Assembly: GCA_016124495.1 (NCBI GenBank)
Contig: WGNP01000005.1
Coordinates: forward strand, 59,807-123,806
Source of the DNA: Hyphomonas sp.
GTDB taxonomy: Bacteria > Pseudomonadota > Alphaproteobacteria > Caulobacterales > Hyphomonadaceae
Direction of reading: 5' to 3'
Length of the DNA: 64,000 nucleotides
This document shows positions 44,006-59,899 of this stretch, one piece after another (the first letter of the stretch is position 1; each line of letters opens with the position of its first letter). The translations under genes and the position numbers were made by a program. The notes below the pieces were generated by a model. It saw only the letters and a program-made list of their open reading frames with translations, did no database searches and was not told where the DNA came from.

Positions 44006-44913
44006 CCGGCGATCGACCAGGGCTGGACGGCAAAGGCGCTGACAAGCATTCCAAGTACGAACAATGTTACGCCGGTTGCGCTGTACCAGATCGCCTTGCC
44101 GCGCGGATCGCTCAGCAGGTCGATCATGAGTAGCAGCTGCGCGCAGAGAAGTCCGATGATTGCCACCGCATGGAATGGTTTGCCGATCCAGGCGAGCATG
44201 CAGATCACCGCGACCTGCGAGACGCCCATGATCACGCAGGCGACCAGTGCCGCCCGGTCCGGACCGAGCTGCGCGGGCAGGGAACGCACGCCCATCAGAC
44301 GGTCGCCTTCGATCGATTTAAAATCGTTCAGCGTCATGATCCCGTGCGCACCAACCGAGTAAGCGAGTGCAAGGAAGATGATTAGCGGATGCGGAAAGGC
44401 GCCCAGCATGACCGCCGCGCCGGTAAACCACGAGATGCCTTCATACGAAATCCCGACTGCCGCATTGCCCCACCAGCCATTCAGTTTCAGCCTGAGGGGC
44501 GGGGCGCTGTAGGCCCACGCAAAGAACACCGCCACCAACGTTGCGGCGAAAGCCCAGACACCGAGCGCAAGGCCGAGCAACAGGGAAAGGCCCGACCAGG
44601 TGATCGCGAGGTATAGGCCCCACTGTCCGGGAATCCGGCCCGACGGAATCGGCCGGTTCGGCTCGTTGATCGCATCGACATGCCGGTCGTACCAGTCGTT
44701 CACCGCCTGGCTCGACGCGCACACCATCGGCCCCGCAAGCAGCATGCCGCCGAGCAGGAGATGCATGTTTCCGAAGAAGGGCTGGCCACTCGAAACAGCG
44801 CCGCACATGAAGGCCCACATCGCCGCAAACCACGTGACCGGTTTGAAAAGTTCCAGTACGGCAGCCGGCTTCGGAAGCTGGTTTGACTGCACTGGGATCG
44901 GCGTATGAAGCAT
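44002..44913 (-). CDS. bchG: Bacteriochlorophyll synthase (geranylgeranyl transferase)
   Basis: 303 residues with about nine helices. UbiA-family Asp motifs: NDWYDRHVDAINEPNRPIPS and, in the second half, LNDFKSIEGDRLMGVRSLP. It esterifies bacteriochlorophyllide a with geranylgeranyl diphosphate. ATG 44913 has no Shine-Dalgarno; the operator and -35 box lie 29 bases upstream, so a leaderless transcript is possible. Confidence 0.95.
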   Translation of the reverse strand: MLHTPIPVQSNQLPKPAAVLELFKPVTWFAAMWAFMCGAVSSGQPFFGNMHLLLGGMLLAGPMVCASSQAVNDWYDRHVDAINEPNRPIPSGRIPGQWGLYLAITWSGLSLLLGLALGVWAFAATLVAVFFAWAYSAPPLRLKLNGWWGNAAVGISYEGISWFTGAAVMLGAFPHPLIIFLALAYSVGAHGIMTLNDFKSIEGDRLMGVRSLPAQLGPDRAALVACVIMGVSQVAVICMLAWIGKPFHAVAIIGLLCAQLLLMIDLLSDPRGKAIWYSATGVTLFVLGMLVSAFAVQPWSIAG

Positions 44914-44929
44914 GCGCGTACGCTAATGT

Positions 44930-44960
44930 TGACACGATTGAGTGTCAACGCAGATTGACG
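44930..44960 (-). promoter_or_regulatory. bchG promoter with three 13-bp-phased half-sites
   Basis: Plus-strand words TGACA (44930), TGTCA (44943) and TGACG (44956) at 13-base steps. On the gene's strand the middle one is part of TTGACA (44948-44943), a -35 box; the far one makes a PpsR palindrome with one mismatch. TTGACA to ATG is 29 bases, exactly as at bchC. Confidence 0.72.
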
Positions 44961-45024
44961 CCCCCCGGAATCCGATTTTCGGCAGCTCCGCACGCCAATT
45001 ATATCCCGCGAAAAGGCTGGCGCA

Positions 45025-46449
45025 TCAGGCCTTGTCGTCGATTCCGAAGCGCTTGAGCTTGGAATACAGACCCTGCCGGCTTAGACCGAGAATTTCGGCG
45101 GCTGAGGCGCGGTTGTCGTCGGTCAGCTTGAGGGCCGCCTCGACGCAAAGCCGTTCGATCAGCGTGGTGGAATCGCGCACGATGTCCTTCAGCGGCATCC
45201 GGCCGACGAGGTTTGTCAGGTGGTCGACCGAGCGCGGCAATTCTTCGCCCGGCGGTGGCTCTGTCGCGAAGCGGCGTGTAACGATCCGTACCGAGAAGGC
45301 GTAGAAGCCCGGCCGCGCAATGCTGGTGGAGACGGCCGAGACTTCGACCTGTTCTTCGGCATTGAACCTGTCGCGCAGCACGGTTGCGAAATTGCGCGCG
45401 GTGCCATTCGTTTTAAGCGTCGAGATCAGCACGTTCAGATCCGTGGTCGAACGGCCGAGATATTGCGAGAGGCGTGCACCCGTCGCGTGTTCTTCTTCAC
45501 TGAGGTGCGCCATCTCGAGGAAGGCGCGATTCGCAGCGAGGATTCGCAGGTCTTCATCGGTGACGACAAACGCATCGGGCAGATCTTCAAGCGCGCGCAG
45601 CAACTGGGCGCGGTCGTCGTCACCCTGGTGCGGGCCGATTCCCTCGCCGCCGATCTTGATCACGAGGCGGGCATCGAGACCTTGTCCGAACACGGACGCT
45701 GTCAGGTCGACCTTCTTGCCGTTGGCAAGCTCTGTCTTTTCTGATGTCGAATTCCCGGTCGCGAGCGCCTTGGCCGCCATGCGCTCCACGACGCGGGCAG
45801 CACGCGGTGCGAATAGACCGGGGAAGTCGGCGCGCGACAGGCGGTCAGGCTCGATGCCGAGGGCTTTTCCGGCCGACCGGTTCGCCGCTTCAACGTGCAG
45901 CTCTTCTGCAGTCACGATCAGGATCGGATCGGCGACCGCTTCGAAGATCATTTTGTAGCGGCCTTCGGCCTTGCGCAGGCGCGCATAGTCACGCTCAATA
46001 TCCTGCTGCGCCTTGACGAGGCGCTGCTGGAGCTCCGAGATTTCCCTCAGGTCCCGGCCGAGGGCGATCACGGGGCCCCGGGCCGGTGTTTTCACGGTGC
46101 GATAGGAGACCGGCACGTCGCGCACGCCGCCCGACGGGTGGTTCACCTGGCGCGGGCGCACCGGCGCGGCATTGTCGCCGGCGCTCAGCAGGGCTTCGAT
46201 CTTTGTGCGGCTGTCGGAGGAGACGGTGTCGATCCACGGCCGGCCAATCCAGCCATTAGCAAACCCGCTGCGGCGCAGGTCTTCCGAGGCAATGGCAACG
46301 TCTTTTACGAGGCCATTCTCGATGATGACGGCAATGTCTGAGGACTGTTCGATGAGGCTGGCAACTGTCTGCGCATCAAGGCCTGACAGATGTTTCTCCG
46401 CTTCCCGGAACGAGGATCTTGGGGGCGACGAGTGCGACGAAGCATCCAT
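45025..46449 (-). CDS. ppsR: PpsR/CrtJ photosynthesis gene repressor
   Basis: 474 residues from ATG 46449 (the frame is open 19 residues further). Three PAS-type regions: an N-terminal one (LIEQSSDIAVIIENG), PAS1 (YKMIFEAVADPILIVTAEE), and PAS2 (LLRALEDLPDAFVVTDEDLR). A Q-linker coiled coil (ELQQRLVKAQQDIERDYARL) and a C-terminal Fis-type helix-turn-helix (NRASAAEILGLSRQGLYSKL) complete the plan. It represses bch, crt and puf genes under oxygen or light. The only cysteine is at about residue 435, the position of CrtJ's HTH redox Cys; the PAS2-region Cys partner of Rhodobacter is missing. Confidence 0.95.
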   Translation of the reverse strand: MDASSHSSPPRSSFREAEKHLSGLDAQTVASLIEQSSDIAVIIENGLVKDVAIASEDLRRSGFANGWIGRPWIDTVSSDSRTKIEALLSAGDNAAPVRPRQVNHPSGGVRDVPVSYRTVKTPARGPVIALGRDLREISELQQRLVKAQQDIERDYARLRKAEGRYKMIFEAVADPILIVTAEELHVEAANRSAGKALGIEPDRLSRADFPGLFAPRAARVVERMAAKALATGNSTSEKTELANGKKVDLTASVFGQGLDARLVIKIGGEGIGPHQGDDDRAQLLRALEDLPDAFVVTDEDLRILAANRAFLEMAHLSEEEHATGARLSQYLGRSTTDLNVLISTLKTNGTARNFATVLRDRFNAEEQVEVSAVSTSIARPGFYAFSVRIVTRRFATEPPPGEELPRSVDHLTNLVGRMPLKDIVRDSTTLIERLCVEAALKLTDDNRASAAEILGLSRQGLYSKLKRFGIDDKA

Positions 46450-46502
46450 TATCGATCCAAACAGACTGCGAGCTACGTCGTCAGGCCCTAGCAGTATGGC
46501 AA

Positions 46503-47414
46503 TCACATTGCCAACATTTTCCTTGCAAGTTCCGGTGCGTCCAGGCCGCGCCCAGCGATGCCATCTGCGCCGATTTCTTGCGCCATGTGCGGCGACTGTT
46601 CAAAAATCTGCCCACCGACCACCAGCTTGATGGCCGGATTTTTTGACGCCTTGCGCATCGCCTTGATGAGACGCGTGACGCCATCTGTCGCGCCGTCATG
46701 CGAAATGGAGAGGCCAGCCATGTCGTAACGGCGCGAGGCCATCAGCGCGGTGATTGTGGCAGCGTCGCCGCTCGTCTCTGTCGTTACCGACCAGCCTTGC
46801 TTGCGGAAAAGTTCACCGGCCATCAGCACGCCGAAGACATGCTGTTCGCCTGGTGCAACGGCGATCAGGATGGTGGGAGCCTCGGCGGCCTCGGGCTTGG
46901 CCGGGGCGTCGGACTGTTCAGAAATACGGTGCAGCGCCTCGTGCAGGCGGCAGAGGCCGATGGTGACATCGACGAAACTGACCTGATCGTCGCTCCAGAG
47001 TTCGCCAAGCTCGCGGGCAGACCAGGCGAAAAGTTCCATCAGGATGGTTTCGGGAGCGCGGCCATGGGCGAGATAGGCATCGGCGAGGTCGCCGGCCAGC
47101 GCGCCATCGTCCGACAGCAGCGCCGTGATAAAAGCGTGGCGTTCCGGCGGGGAGAAAGTGGCCTGCTCGTCCCCGGGCGCCGTACGCACCAAGGTCAGAT
47201 GGCTTTCCGGCACGCGGCTGGCGATGACCAGGCGCGGAATGATCTCCGCTTGCAGGGCCGCGAAAAGTTCTGGTTCTTCGGAGGCGGGTCGCTTCAGCAC
47301 GGTATCGGCGCCAAGCTGGCGCCAGAGGCCGACCAAGAACGGAATGGGCCTGACGACGAAGTCCGGGTCTGAACCATCTCTGGGCCTGCGGCCCATCTCC
47401 TGGTTGAGTGCCAT
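46503..47414 (-). CDS. aerR: AerR/PpaA-type B12-binding antirepressor
   Basis: 303 residues from ATG 47414 (AGGAGGAGGA upstream); the frame continues upstream without coding character. The C-terminal half is a short cobalamin-binding (SCHIC) domain: GEQHVFGVLMAGELFRKQGW (ExHxxG, B12-coordinating His), SISHDGATDGVTRLIKAM, then VVGGQIFEQSP. AerR/PpaA uses adenosyl- or hydroxocobalamin to modulate PpsR/CrtJ in response to light. Located 53 bases before ppsR on the same strand, as in other purple bacteria. Confidence 0.92.
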   Translation of the reverse strand: MALNQEMGRRPRDGSDPDFVVRPIPFLVGLWRQLGADTVLKRPASEEPELFAALQAEIIPRLVIASRVPESHLTLVRTAPGDEQATFSPPERHAFITALLSDDGALAGDLADAYLAHGRAPETILMELFAWSARELGELWSDDQVSFVDVTIGLCRLHEALHRISEQSDAPAKPEAAEAPTILIAVAPGEQHVFGVLMAGELFRKQGWSVTTETSGDAATITALMASRRYDMAGLSISHDGATDGVTRLIKAMRKASKNPAIKLVVGGQIFEQSPHMAQEIGADGIAGRGLDAPELARKMLAM

Positions 47415-47757
47415 ACGCGTCCTCCTCCTGGCCGTGTTCCGCGCACACGCATAAGCTGCGTGCCCGAAGCCCGACTTTGTTGATCTTCCTCCGTGCCGCA
47501 CCCTTTGGGCTCCGGCAGAACCTCTCGCTGACCCGATCATCCGAACCCGGATGTAAGCCATTTGACGGATGTGCTCGGGAGCGCACAGGGCCGTGTATTT
47601 CCAAGATGGCCAGCCTGCCTTCACAACGCCTTAGTTGTTAACGCTTTCCGCCACTTCACTCGTCTTGGTAGCATGTGTTTTTGGCTAAATCTATCCAAAT
47701 CCGAGTATTTCGGCAAAAAACTCGCTGGGTCACGTGAAAAGTGTCAATCCAGATAGT

Positions 47758-47797
47758 CGTCAACAAAGATTGACATAACCATCCTGGGCGCTATCGT
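47758..47797 (+). promoter_or_regulatory. bchF promoter with PpsR-type site on the -35 box
   Basis: CGTCA (47758) and TGACA (47771) are 13 bases apart (palindrome with one mismatch). TTGACA (47770-47775) and TATCGT (47792-47797), 16-base spacer, make a good promoter reading into bchF. A further TGTCA at 47742 is off-phase. This drives the bchFNBHLM-lhaA-puh superoperon. The rest of the 399-base aerR-bchF gap (47415-47757) shows nothing recognisable. Confidence 0.68.
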
Positions 47798-47813
47798 TGG
47801 GTATGAACGGGAA

Positions 47814-49629
<1,816 letters not shown>

Positions 49630-49630
<1 letters not shown>

Positions 49631-51172
49631 TGCAACTGACCGTCTGGACTTATGAAGGCCCGCCGCATGTCGGCGCGATGCGCATCGCCACCGCCATGGA
49701 AGGCCTCCACTATGTACTGCATGCGCCGCAGGGTGATACGTATGCGGACCTTCTGTTCACGATGATCGAGCGGCGCGCCAAGCGTCCGCCGGTGACCTAT
49801 ACGACGTTCGAGGCGCGCGACCTTGGCTCCGACACCGCCGAGATTTTCAAGCGTGCGGCGAAGGACGCCTATGAACGCTTCCGGCCGCAGGCGATGATCG
49901 TCGGCGCGTCCTGCACGGCCGAGCTGATACAGGATGATCCGGGCGGCCTGACTAAGGCGCTGGATCTGCCGATCCCGGTGATCCCGCTGGAGCTGCCGTC
50001 CTATTCCAAGAAGGAAAACTGGGGCGCTTCCGAAACCTTCTACCGCCTCGTGCGCGGGCTCGCCGCCGAGCAGCCGAAACGTCCGCCGAACCGTCTCAGC
50101 CGCCCTACCTGCAACGTGCTGGGCCCGACGGCGCTAGGCTTTCGTCACCGCGATGACGTGCGCGAGATCACGGGCCTGCTGTTCCAGCTCGGAATCGATG
50201 TGAATGTCGTCGCGCCGCTCGGCGCGACGCCGCAGGACCTGACGCGCCTTCCCGCCGCAGACTTCAATGTCTCGCTTTATCCGGAGATCGCTGATGTGGC
50301 CGCCCGTTTCCTTGAGAAGGAATTTGGCCAGCCCTACAGCAAGACCATTCCGATAGGCGTTGGCGCGACGAATGATTTCATCGTCGAAGTATGCGGCCTG
50401 GCCGGCATCGAAGTGCCTGATCTTTCGGCCTTTGCGAGCAACATGCCCTGGTGGTCGCGTTCGGTGGACTCGAACTACCTTACAGGCAAGCGGGTCTTCA
50501 TCTTTGGCGATGGCACGCATGCGCTCGCCGCGGCCCGCGTTGCGGCGGATGAGCTGGCGTTCACGGTCGTCGGCCTCGGCTGCTATAACCGCGAGTTTGC
50601 GCGCCCGGTCCGAGAAGCGGCAACCGAGCTGGGCCTTGAAGCGCTGATCACCGAGGACTATCTCGAAGTCGAAGCCGCCATTGCCCGACTGCAGCCGGAA
50701 CTGATTCTTGGCACGCAGATGGAGCGGCACATCGCCAAGCGGCTCGGCATTCCGTGTGCGGTCATTTCCGCGCCGGTGCACGTGCAGGATTTCCCGGCGC
50801 GTTATGCCCCGCAGATGGGTTTCGAAGGCGCCAACGTGCTCTTCGACACCTGGGTCCACCCGCTGATCATGGGGCTCGAGGAGCACCTGCTCGGCATGTT
50901 CCGCGAGGATTTCGAGTTCAATGATTCGGCCGGGGCTTCGCACCTGGGCGGACATGGCGCGGCCGAAAAAGTCAGTGACGCTGTAGCGGCCTCTGAGCAG
51001 ACCGGAGAAGGGGCCATTGCCGTGCTGCACTGGGCGCCGGAAGCGGAGAACGAACTGAAGAAGATCCCGTTTTTCGTTCGCGGCAAGGCGAAGCGGAATA
51101 CCGAAGCCTTCGCCCGCGACAAGCATCTCGAGACTATCACGCTCGAGACCCTCTATGATGCAAAGGCGAGCT

Positions 51173-51183
<11 letters not shown>
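49630..51183 (+). CDS. bchB: Light-independent protochlorophyllide reductase subunit B
   Basis: 517 residues from ATG 49630, which shares one base with the bchN stop. Conserved [20 protein letters not shown], Asp ligand region ([21 protein letters not shown]), [14 protein letters not shown], and the C-terminal PCP-like tail [20 protein letters not shown]. Standard length. Overlaps bchH by 11 bases. Confidence 0.95.
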
Positions 51184-55805
<4,622 letters not shown>

Positions 55806-55806
<1 letters not shown>

Positions 55807-56501
55807 TGGAAACCGCCTACCAGACGCGCCGCGCCGAGCTGCAGACCTATTTCGACGAGACCGCTTCTGTCACGTGGCAGAAGCTGACCTCGAATGCTCC
55901 CGTCAGCGGTATTCGTGCGACCGTGCGCGCGGGCCGGGAGGCGATGCACAATGAAGTCCTCTCATGGCTGCCGCAGGACATGACCGGCCTTCGCATCCTG
56001 GATGCCGGTTGCGGCACGGGGACGTTCGCCGTAGAAGCTGCGCGGCGCGGCGCCACTGTCGTTGCCATCGACATCGCCCGTTCTCTGGTCGAGACGGCCG
56101 CCGAGCGGATAAGCGATCCCTCCATCCGTAGTCGGATTACCTGGCATATTGGCGACATGACACGCGCCGACCTCGGCTCGTTCGACCATATGCTGGCGAT
56201 GGATTCGATCATCCACTATGACGCACGCGACATGGCTGCGATGGTGGCGAAAATTCTGCCGCGCATCCGCCGCTCGGCCATCTTCACCTATGCGCCGCAG
56301 ACGCCGCTGCTCTCCACAATGCATTTCGTCGGCAAGTTCTTCCCGCGCAGTGACCGCGCTCCGGCCATCGTACCAGTCTCGGGTGGACGCCTGATGGATC
56401 TGCTCGCGGCAGAAACGAATGACGCCTGGCGGAGCAGCCGAAAGCACCGGGTCAATTCCACATTCTATATCTCCGAAGCCCGTGAGATCGTCCGCAGATG
56501 A
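55806..56501 (+). CDS. bchM: Mg-protoporphyrin IX methyltransferase
   Basis: 231 residues from ATG 55806, whose A is the last base of the bchL TGA. SAM motif I LRILDAGCGTGTFAVEAARRG, DIARSLVETAAER and a central HYDARDMAAMV. Methylates the C13 propionate of Mg-protoporphyrin, producing the substrate of AcsF. ATGA overlap with lhaA. Confidence 0.95.
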
Positions 56502-57934
56502 CCCCTGAGCGGCGCACCTTTGCAGGCATGTGGATGACGGTGGGAACGAAGTTCCTGCCGTTTGCCGACGCCGCCAGTGCGCAGTTTCCGCTGGGCCGCC
56601 TTCTCCGTCTGTCGCTGTTCCAGGTGTCAGTCGGCATGGCGATGGTGCTGCTGACCGGCACCCTGAACCGCGTGATGATCGTTGAACTCGGCGTGCCGGC
56701 GTGGTTGGTGGCGCTGATGGTGGCCCTGCCGCTGGTGTTCGCGCCGCTGCGTGCCCTGATCGGCCACAAGTCCGACACCCACACATCCGTTCTCGGCTGG
56801 CGCCGAGTGCCCTTCATCTGGTTCGGCTCGATGTTCCAGTTCGGCGGCCTGGCGCTGATGCCGTTCGCGCTGATCCTGTTATCGGGCGACTCGACCGGTC
56901 CGGCCTGGATCGGCCATGTGGGCGCGGCTGTCGCCTTCCTGCTGGTCGGCGCCGGCATCCACACAACACAGACTGCCGGTCTTGCGCTCGCCAGTGATCT
57001 CGCCACAGACGAGACCCGTCCGCGCGTGGTCGTTCTGCTATATGTCATGCTGCTGGCTGGCATGGTCGCCAGCTCGCTGATATTCGGCTGGCTGCTCAGT
57101 GATTTCAACACACTGATCCTGATCAAGGTGATCCAGGGCGCCGCAGTGGTTACCATGGTGCTCAACGTGCTTGCTCTATGGAAGCAGGAGGCCCGTGACC
57201 CGTCCTTGACGCGCGCGGACCGCGAAACGCCTAGCTTCTCCAAGACCTGGGCCCAATTAGTCCAGGATAGCAGAACCGTCCGTTTGCTGATCGCCGCAGG
57301 TCTCGGCGCTGCGGCCTTCAGCATGCAGGATGTGCTTCTGGAGCCATATGGCGCCGAAGTGCTTGGCATGAGTGTCGCTGAAACCACCCGCCTCACCGCG
57401 CTGTCAGCGTTCGGTTCGCTGATGGGCTTTGCCTATTGCTCAGGCCAGCTGAGCGAGGGCGGTGAGCCGCACCGTCTGGCTGGTACCGGCGCTGTCGCCG
57501 GTGTGTTCGCCTTCGCTCTGGTCGTCTTTGCATACCCGGCGGCGTCGGTTGCCGCGTTTTGCTTCGGCGCCTTCCTTATCGGCTTCGGCGGAGGCCTCTT
57601 CGCTGTGGGCACGCTCACAGCGGTGATGGCCGTCGCGCGCCATCATGATGGCGGCATCGCCCTTGGTGCCTGGGGTGCCGTCACCGCGACCGCTACCGGC
57701 GTTGCCGTCGCCGTCGGCGGCGCGATGCGCGATGTCGTCTCAGGTCTTGCCGAAAGTGGCCGACTCGGCCCCGCGCTGACCGGTCCTGCCCCTGGTTATG
57801 GCGCGGTCTACCATTTCGAAATCCTGCTTCTGTTTGCCACACTTATCGTGATTGGCCCGCTGGCCCGTCACACACTTGCGACACCTGCCACCACCCCATC
57901 CACCAAGTTCGGCCTGGCTGCATACCCAGGCTGA
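56498..57934 (+). CDS. lhaA: LhaA, light-harvesting 1 assembly protein (BCD/PucC family)
   Basis: 478 residues, about twelve helices. GRLLRLSLFQVSVGMAMVLL, LNRVMIVELGVPAWLVALMV, and RALIGHKSDTHTSVLGWRRV are PucC-family signatures. LhaA is required for LH1 assembly, probably handing bacteriochlorophyll to the complex. The bchM-lhaA-puhA order is canonical. Confidence 0.94.
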   Translation: MTPERRTFAGMWMTVGTKFLPFADAASAQFPLGRLLRLSLFQVSVGMAMVLLTGTLNRVMIVELGVPAWLVALMVALPLVFAPLRALIGHKSDTHTSVLGWRRVPFIWFGSMFQFGGLALMPFALILLSGDSTGPAWIGHVGAAVAFLLVGAGIHTTQTAGLALASDLATDETRPRVVVLLYVMLLAGMVASSLIFGWLLSDFNTLILIKVIQGAAVVTMVLNVLALWKQEARDPSLTRADRETPSFSKTWAQLVQDSRTVRLLIAAGLGAAAFSMQDVLLEPYGAEVLGMSVAETTRLTALSAFGSLMGFAYCSGQLSEGGEPHRLAGTGAVAGVFAFALVVFAYPAASVAAFCFGAFLIGFGGGLFAVGTLTAVMAVARHHDGGIALGAWGAVTATATGVAVAVGGAMRDVVSGLAESGRLGPALTGPAPGYGAVYHFEILLLFATLIVIGPLARHTLATPATTPSTKFGLAAYPG

Positions 57935-57957
57935 TACGACCCTCAAGGAGAACGGTC

Positions 57958-58734
57958 ATGATTTTCAGTGGAGAGTTCGTCAACGGCATAGATCTTGTGG
58001 ACGTCTGCCTTTGGGCGTTTATGATATTTTTCGTCTGGCTGATCTACTATCTGCAACGCGAAGGCATGCGTGAAGGCTATCCGCTGGAGGAAGATCCCAG
58101 CGGCCGCCAGGAAGCCCCGGCGCTTGTCTTTGTTCCGCCGCCCAAATCCTTCAACCTTCCAAATGGTCGTGGCACTATCGAGATGACCTATGGAAAAGCC
58201 GACACGCGCGATCTCGCGCTGAACCGGACCGCCCCGTGGGCAGGTTCGCCCTTCGTGCCGTCGGGCGATGGTATGAAAGATGGCGTCGGTCCCGCCTCCT
58301 ATGCGATGCGGGCCGACGTGCCGGACCTGAACTGGGATGGCCAGGACCGGATCTCGCCCTATCGTCTGAACCCGGACTATACAGTTTCGGCCAAGGACAT
58401 TGATCCGCGCGGCCTGCCGGTTGTCGGCCTCGACAGCAAGGTGGCCGGCGTTGTGACCGACCTCTGGGTCGACCGCGCTGAGGCGATCATCCGCTATCTC
58501 GAAATCAAGCTGGATGGCTCGGGCGTGCATGTCCTGCTCCCGGTCCCCTTCGCGAACATTTCGAAGACCCGCAAGCGCGTTGAAGTCAACGCCGTAAAGG
58601 CCGAGCATTTTGCCAACGTGCCGCGCCTCAAAAGCCCGGACCGGATCACCCGGCTCGAGGAAGACATGATCAGCGGCTATTACGGCGGCGGCACGCTGTA
58701 CGCTACGCCGCAGCGCCAGGAGCCTTGGCTGTGA
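57958..58734 (+). CDS. puhA: Reaction centre H subunit
   Basis: 258 residues. One N-terminal helix (about 12-32, VDVCLWAFMIFFVWLIYYLQ) and a cytoplasmic PRC-barrel domain with LPVVGLDSKVAGVVTDLWVD and RVEVNAVKAEHFANVPRL. Caps the L/M core and provides the proton path to QB. ATG after AAGGAGA. Overlaps puhB by four bases (GTGA). Confidence 0.97.
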   Translation: MIFSGEFVNGIDLVDVCLWAFMIFFVWLIYYLQREGMREGYPLEEDPSGRQEAPALVFVPPPKSFNLPNGRGTIEMTYGKADTRDLALNRTAPWAGSPFVPSGDGMKDGVGPASYAMRADVPDLNWDGQDRISPYRLNPDYTVSAKDIDPRGLPVVGLDSKVAGVVTDLWVDRAEAIIRYLEIKLDGSGVHVLLPVPFANISKTRKRVEVNAVKAEHFANVPRLKSPDRITRLEEDMISGYYGGGTLYATPQRQEPWL

Positions 58735-59408
58735 TCAAGCTGCACGACGAAGAAGAGGGTGGGGGCGAGCCCGTTCGCGGGCTGCCCCAGGCCTTGCCGG
58801 AGGGCGAAAAGCTCCTCTGGCAGGGCAGCCCGGGCACGCTCGCCTTTGCCATCCATGCTTTCCACATCAGGTTTGTGCTCGCCTATTTCGTGCTTGCAAC
58901 CAGCTGGCGCCTTGCCAACCTGCAATCAGCCGGGGCAACCGGACTGGAGATGACGCGGGTGGCGATCAATTCCGGCATCGGCGCCGCCGCCGGAATCGGC
59001 CTGCTCGTGCTGATCGCCTGGGCCATGGCCCGCGCAACGGTCTACTCCGTCACCTCCAGACGCGTCGTCCTGCGTTACGGAGTGGCGATCCGTAAGTACG
59101 TAAATCTGCCGTTTGCCCAGATCGCGTCTGCGGATATGCGCCGTTATGGCAGGAAAAAAGGCGACATCGTCCTGTCGCTCGCCTCAACCGGCGGCCTCGG
59201 ATACATGCGCCTCTGGCCGCACGTGCGGCCCCTGCGCATCAATCATCCGCAGCCGATGTTCCGGGGTCTGACTGATGTGGAAGCGGCCGCCCGGACGTTG
59301 GCAACGGCCATCACGGCGCATGCGCCGAACCGGGTCACTCAAACCTCCGTTGCGGCGTCCGCTCGCTCAACACTGACCGTGCCCGGCTTCGTCGCCAGCG
59401 CTACCTGA
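58731..59408 (+). CDS. puhB: PuhB, RC assembly protein
   Basis: 225 residues from GTG 58731 (AGGAG upstream). Three hydrophobic segments and the PuhB-type PH-like core: EGEKLLWQGSPGTLAFAIHA, and AMARATVYSVTSRRVVLRYG with VNLPFAQIASADM. Known to assist RC assembly in Rhodobacter. Directly overlaps the puhA stop. Confidence 0.93.
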   Translation: MIKLHDEEEGGGEPVRGLPQALPEGEKLLWQGSPGTLAFAIHAFHIRFVLAYFVLATSWRLANLQSAGATGLEMTRVAINSGIGAAAGIGLLVLIAWAMARATVYSVTSRRVVLRYGVAIRKYVNLPFAQIASADMRRYGRKKGDIVLSLASTGGLGYMRLWPHVRPLRINHPQPMFRGLTDVEAAARTLATAITAHAPNRVTQTSVAASARSTLTVPGFVASAT

Positions 59409-59419
59409 GGACAGAACCG

Positions 59420-59899
59420 ATGACCCACGCGCCCCTTCACAATCCGGCCCACAACCACGATCTGCATCCGCCGCGCGGGCTGCTGATGGCCATCGGGGCA
59501 CTGATTCTGTTCACGGTGATCGGCGTCGGGTTCACGCAATTCTTGGGCACCGGGTACGTTACCAACTGGCGCGCCCTCTCGGTCGAATCCCGCCCACTCG
59601 TGTTCGAGGATGGCGCGGATGGCAGTATCGTCGTACGTGAACCGGGGTCCGGCAACGTGCTGCGTACATGGGCTCCGGAAACTGGAGGCTTCGTGCGCAC
59701 AGCTATGCGGTCCCTCGCGCTCCAGCGCCGGCAGATGGGCATCGGATCGGGTCCGGCCTTCATGCTGCACCGCACAGAGAACGGAAAACTCATCATCGAG
59801 GATCCACAGACTTTGGAATGGGTGAGTCTCGACGCTTTTGGCGGTGACAATGCCGCAGAGTTCCGTAAACTGCTTTCACCCGTGGAGGCTGCCCAATGA
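59420..59899 (+). CDS. puhC: PuhC, RC/LH1 assembly protein
   Basis: 159 residues. One N-terminal helix (about 20-40) and a periplasmic domain with SLRFEDGADGSIVVRE-like strands (FEDGADGSIVVREPGSG) and LALQRRQMGIGSGPAFMLHR. Required for full RC-LH1 content in R. capsulatus. ATG after GAGGACAG. Overlaps the next small gene by four bases. Confidence 0.92.
   Translation: MTHAPLHNPAHNHDLHPPRGLLMAIGALILFTVIGVGFTQFLGTGYVTNWRALSVESRPLVFEDGADGSIVVREPGSGNVLRTWAPETGGFVRTAMRSLALQRRQMGIGSGPAFMLHRTENGKLIIEDPQTLEWVSLDAFGGDNAAEFRKLLSPVEAAQ

Noticed and set aside
47742..47746. TGTCA at 47742 as part of the bchF array
   Set aside because: It is 16 bases from the next half-site, out of the 13-base phase.
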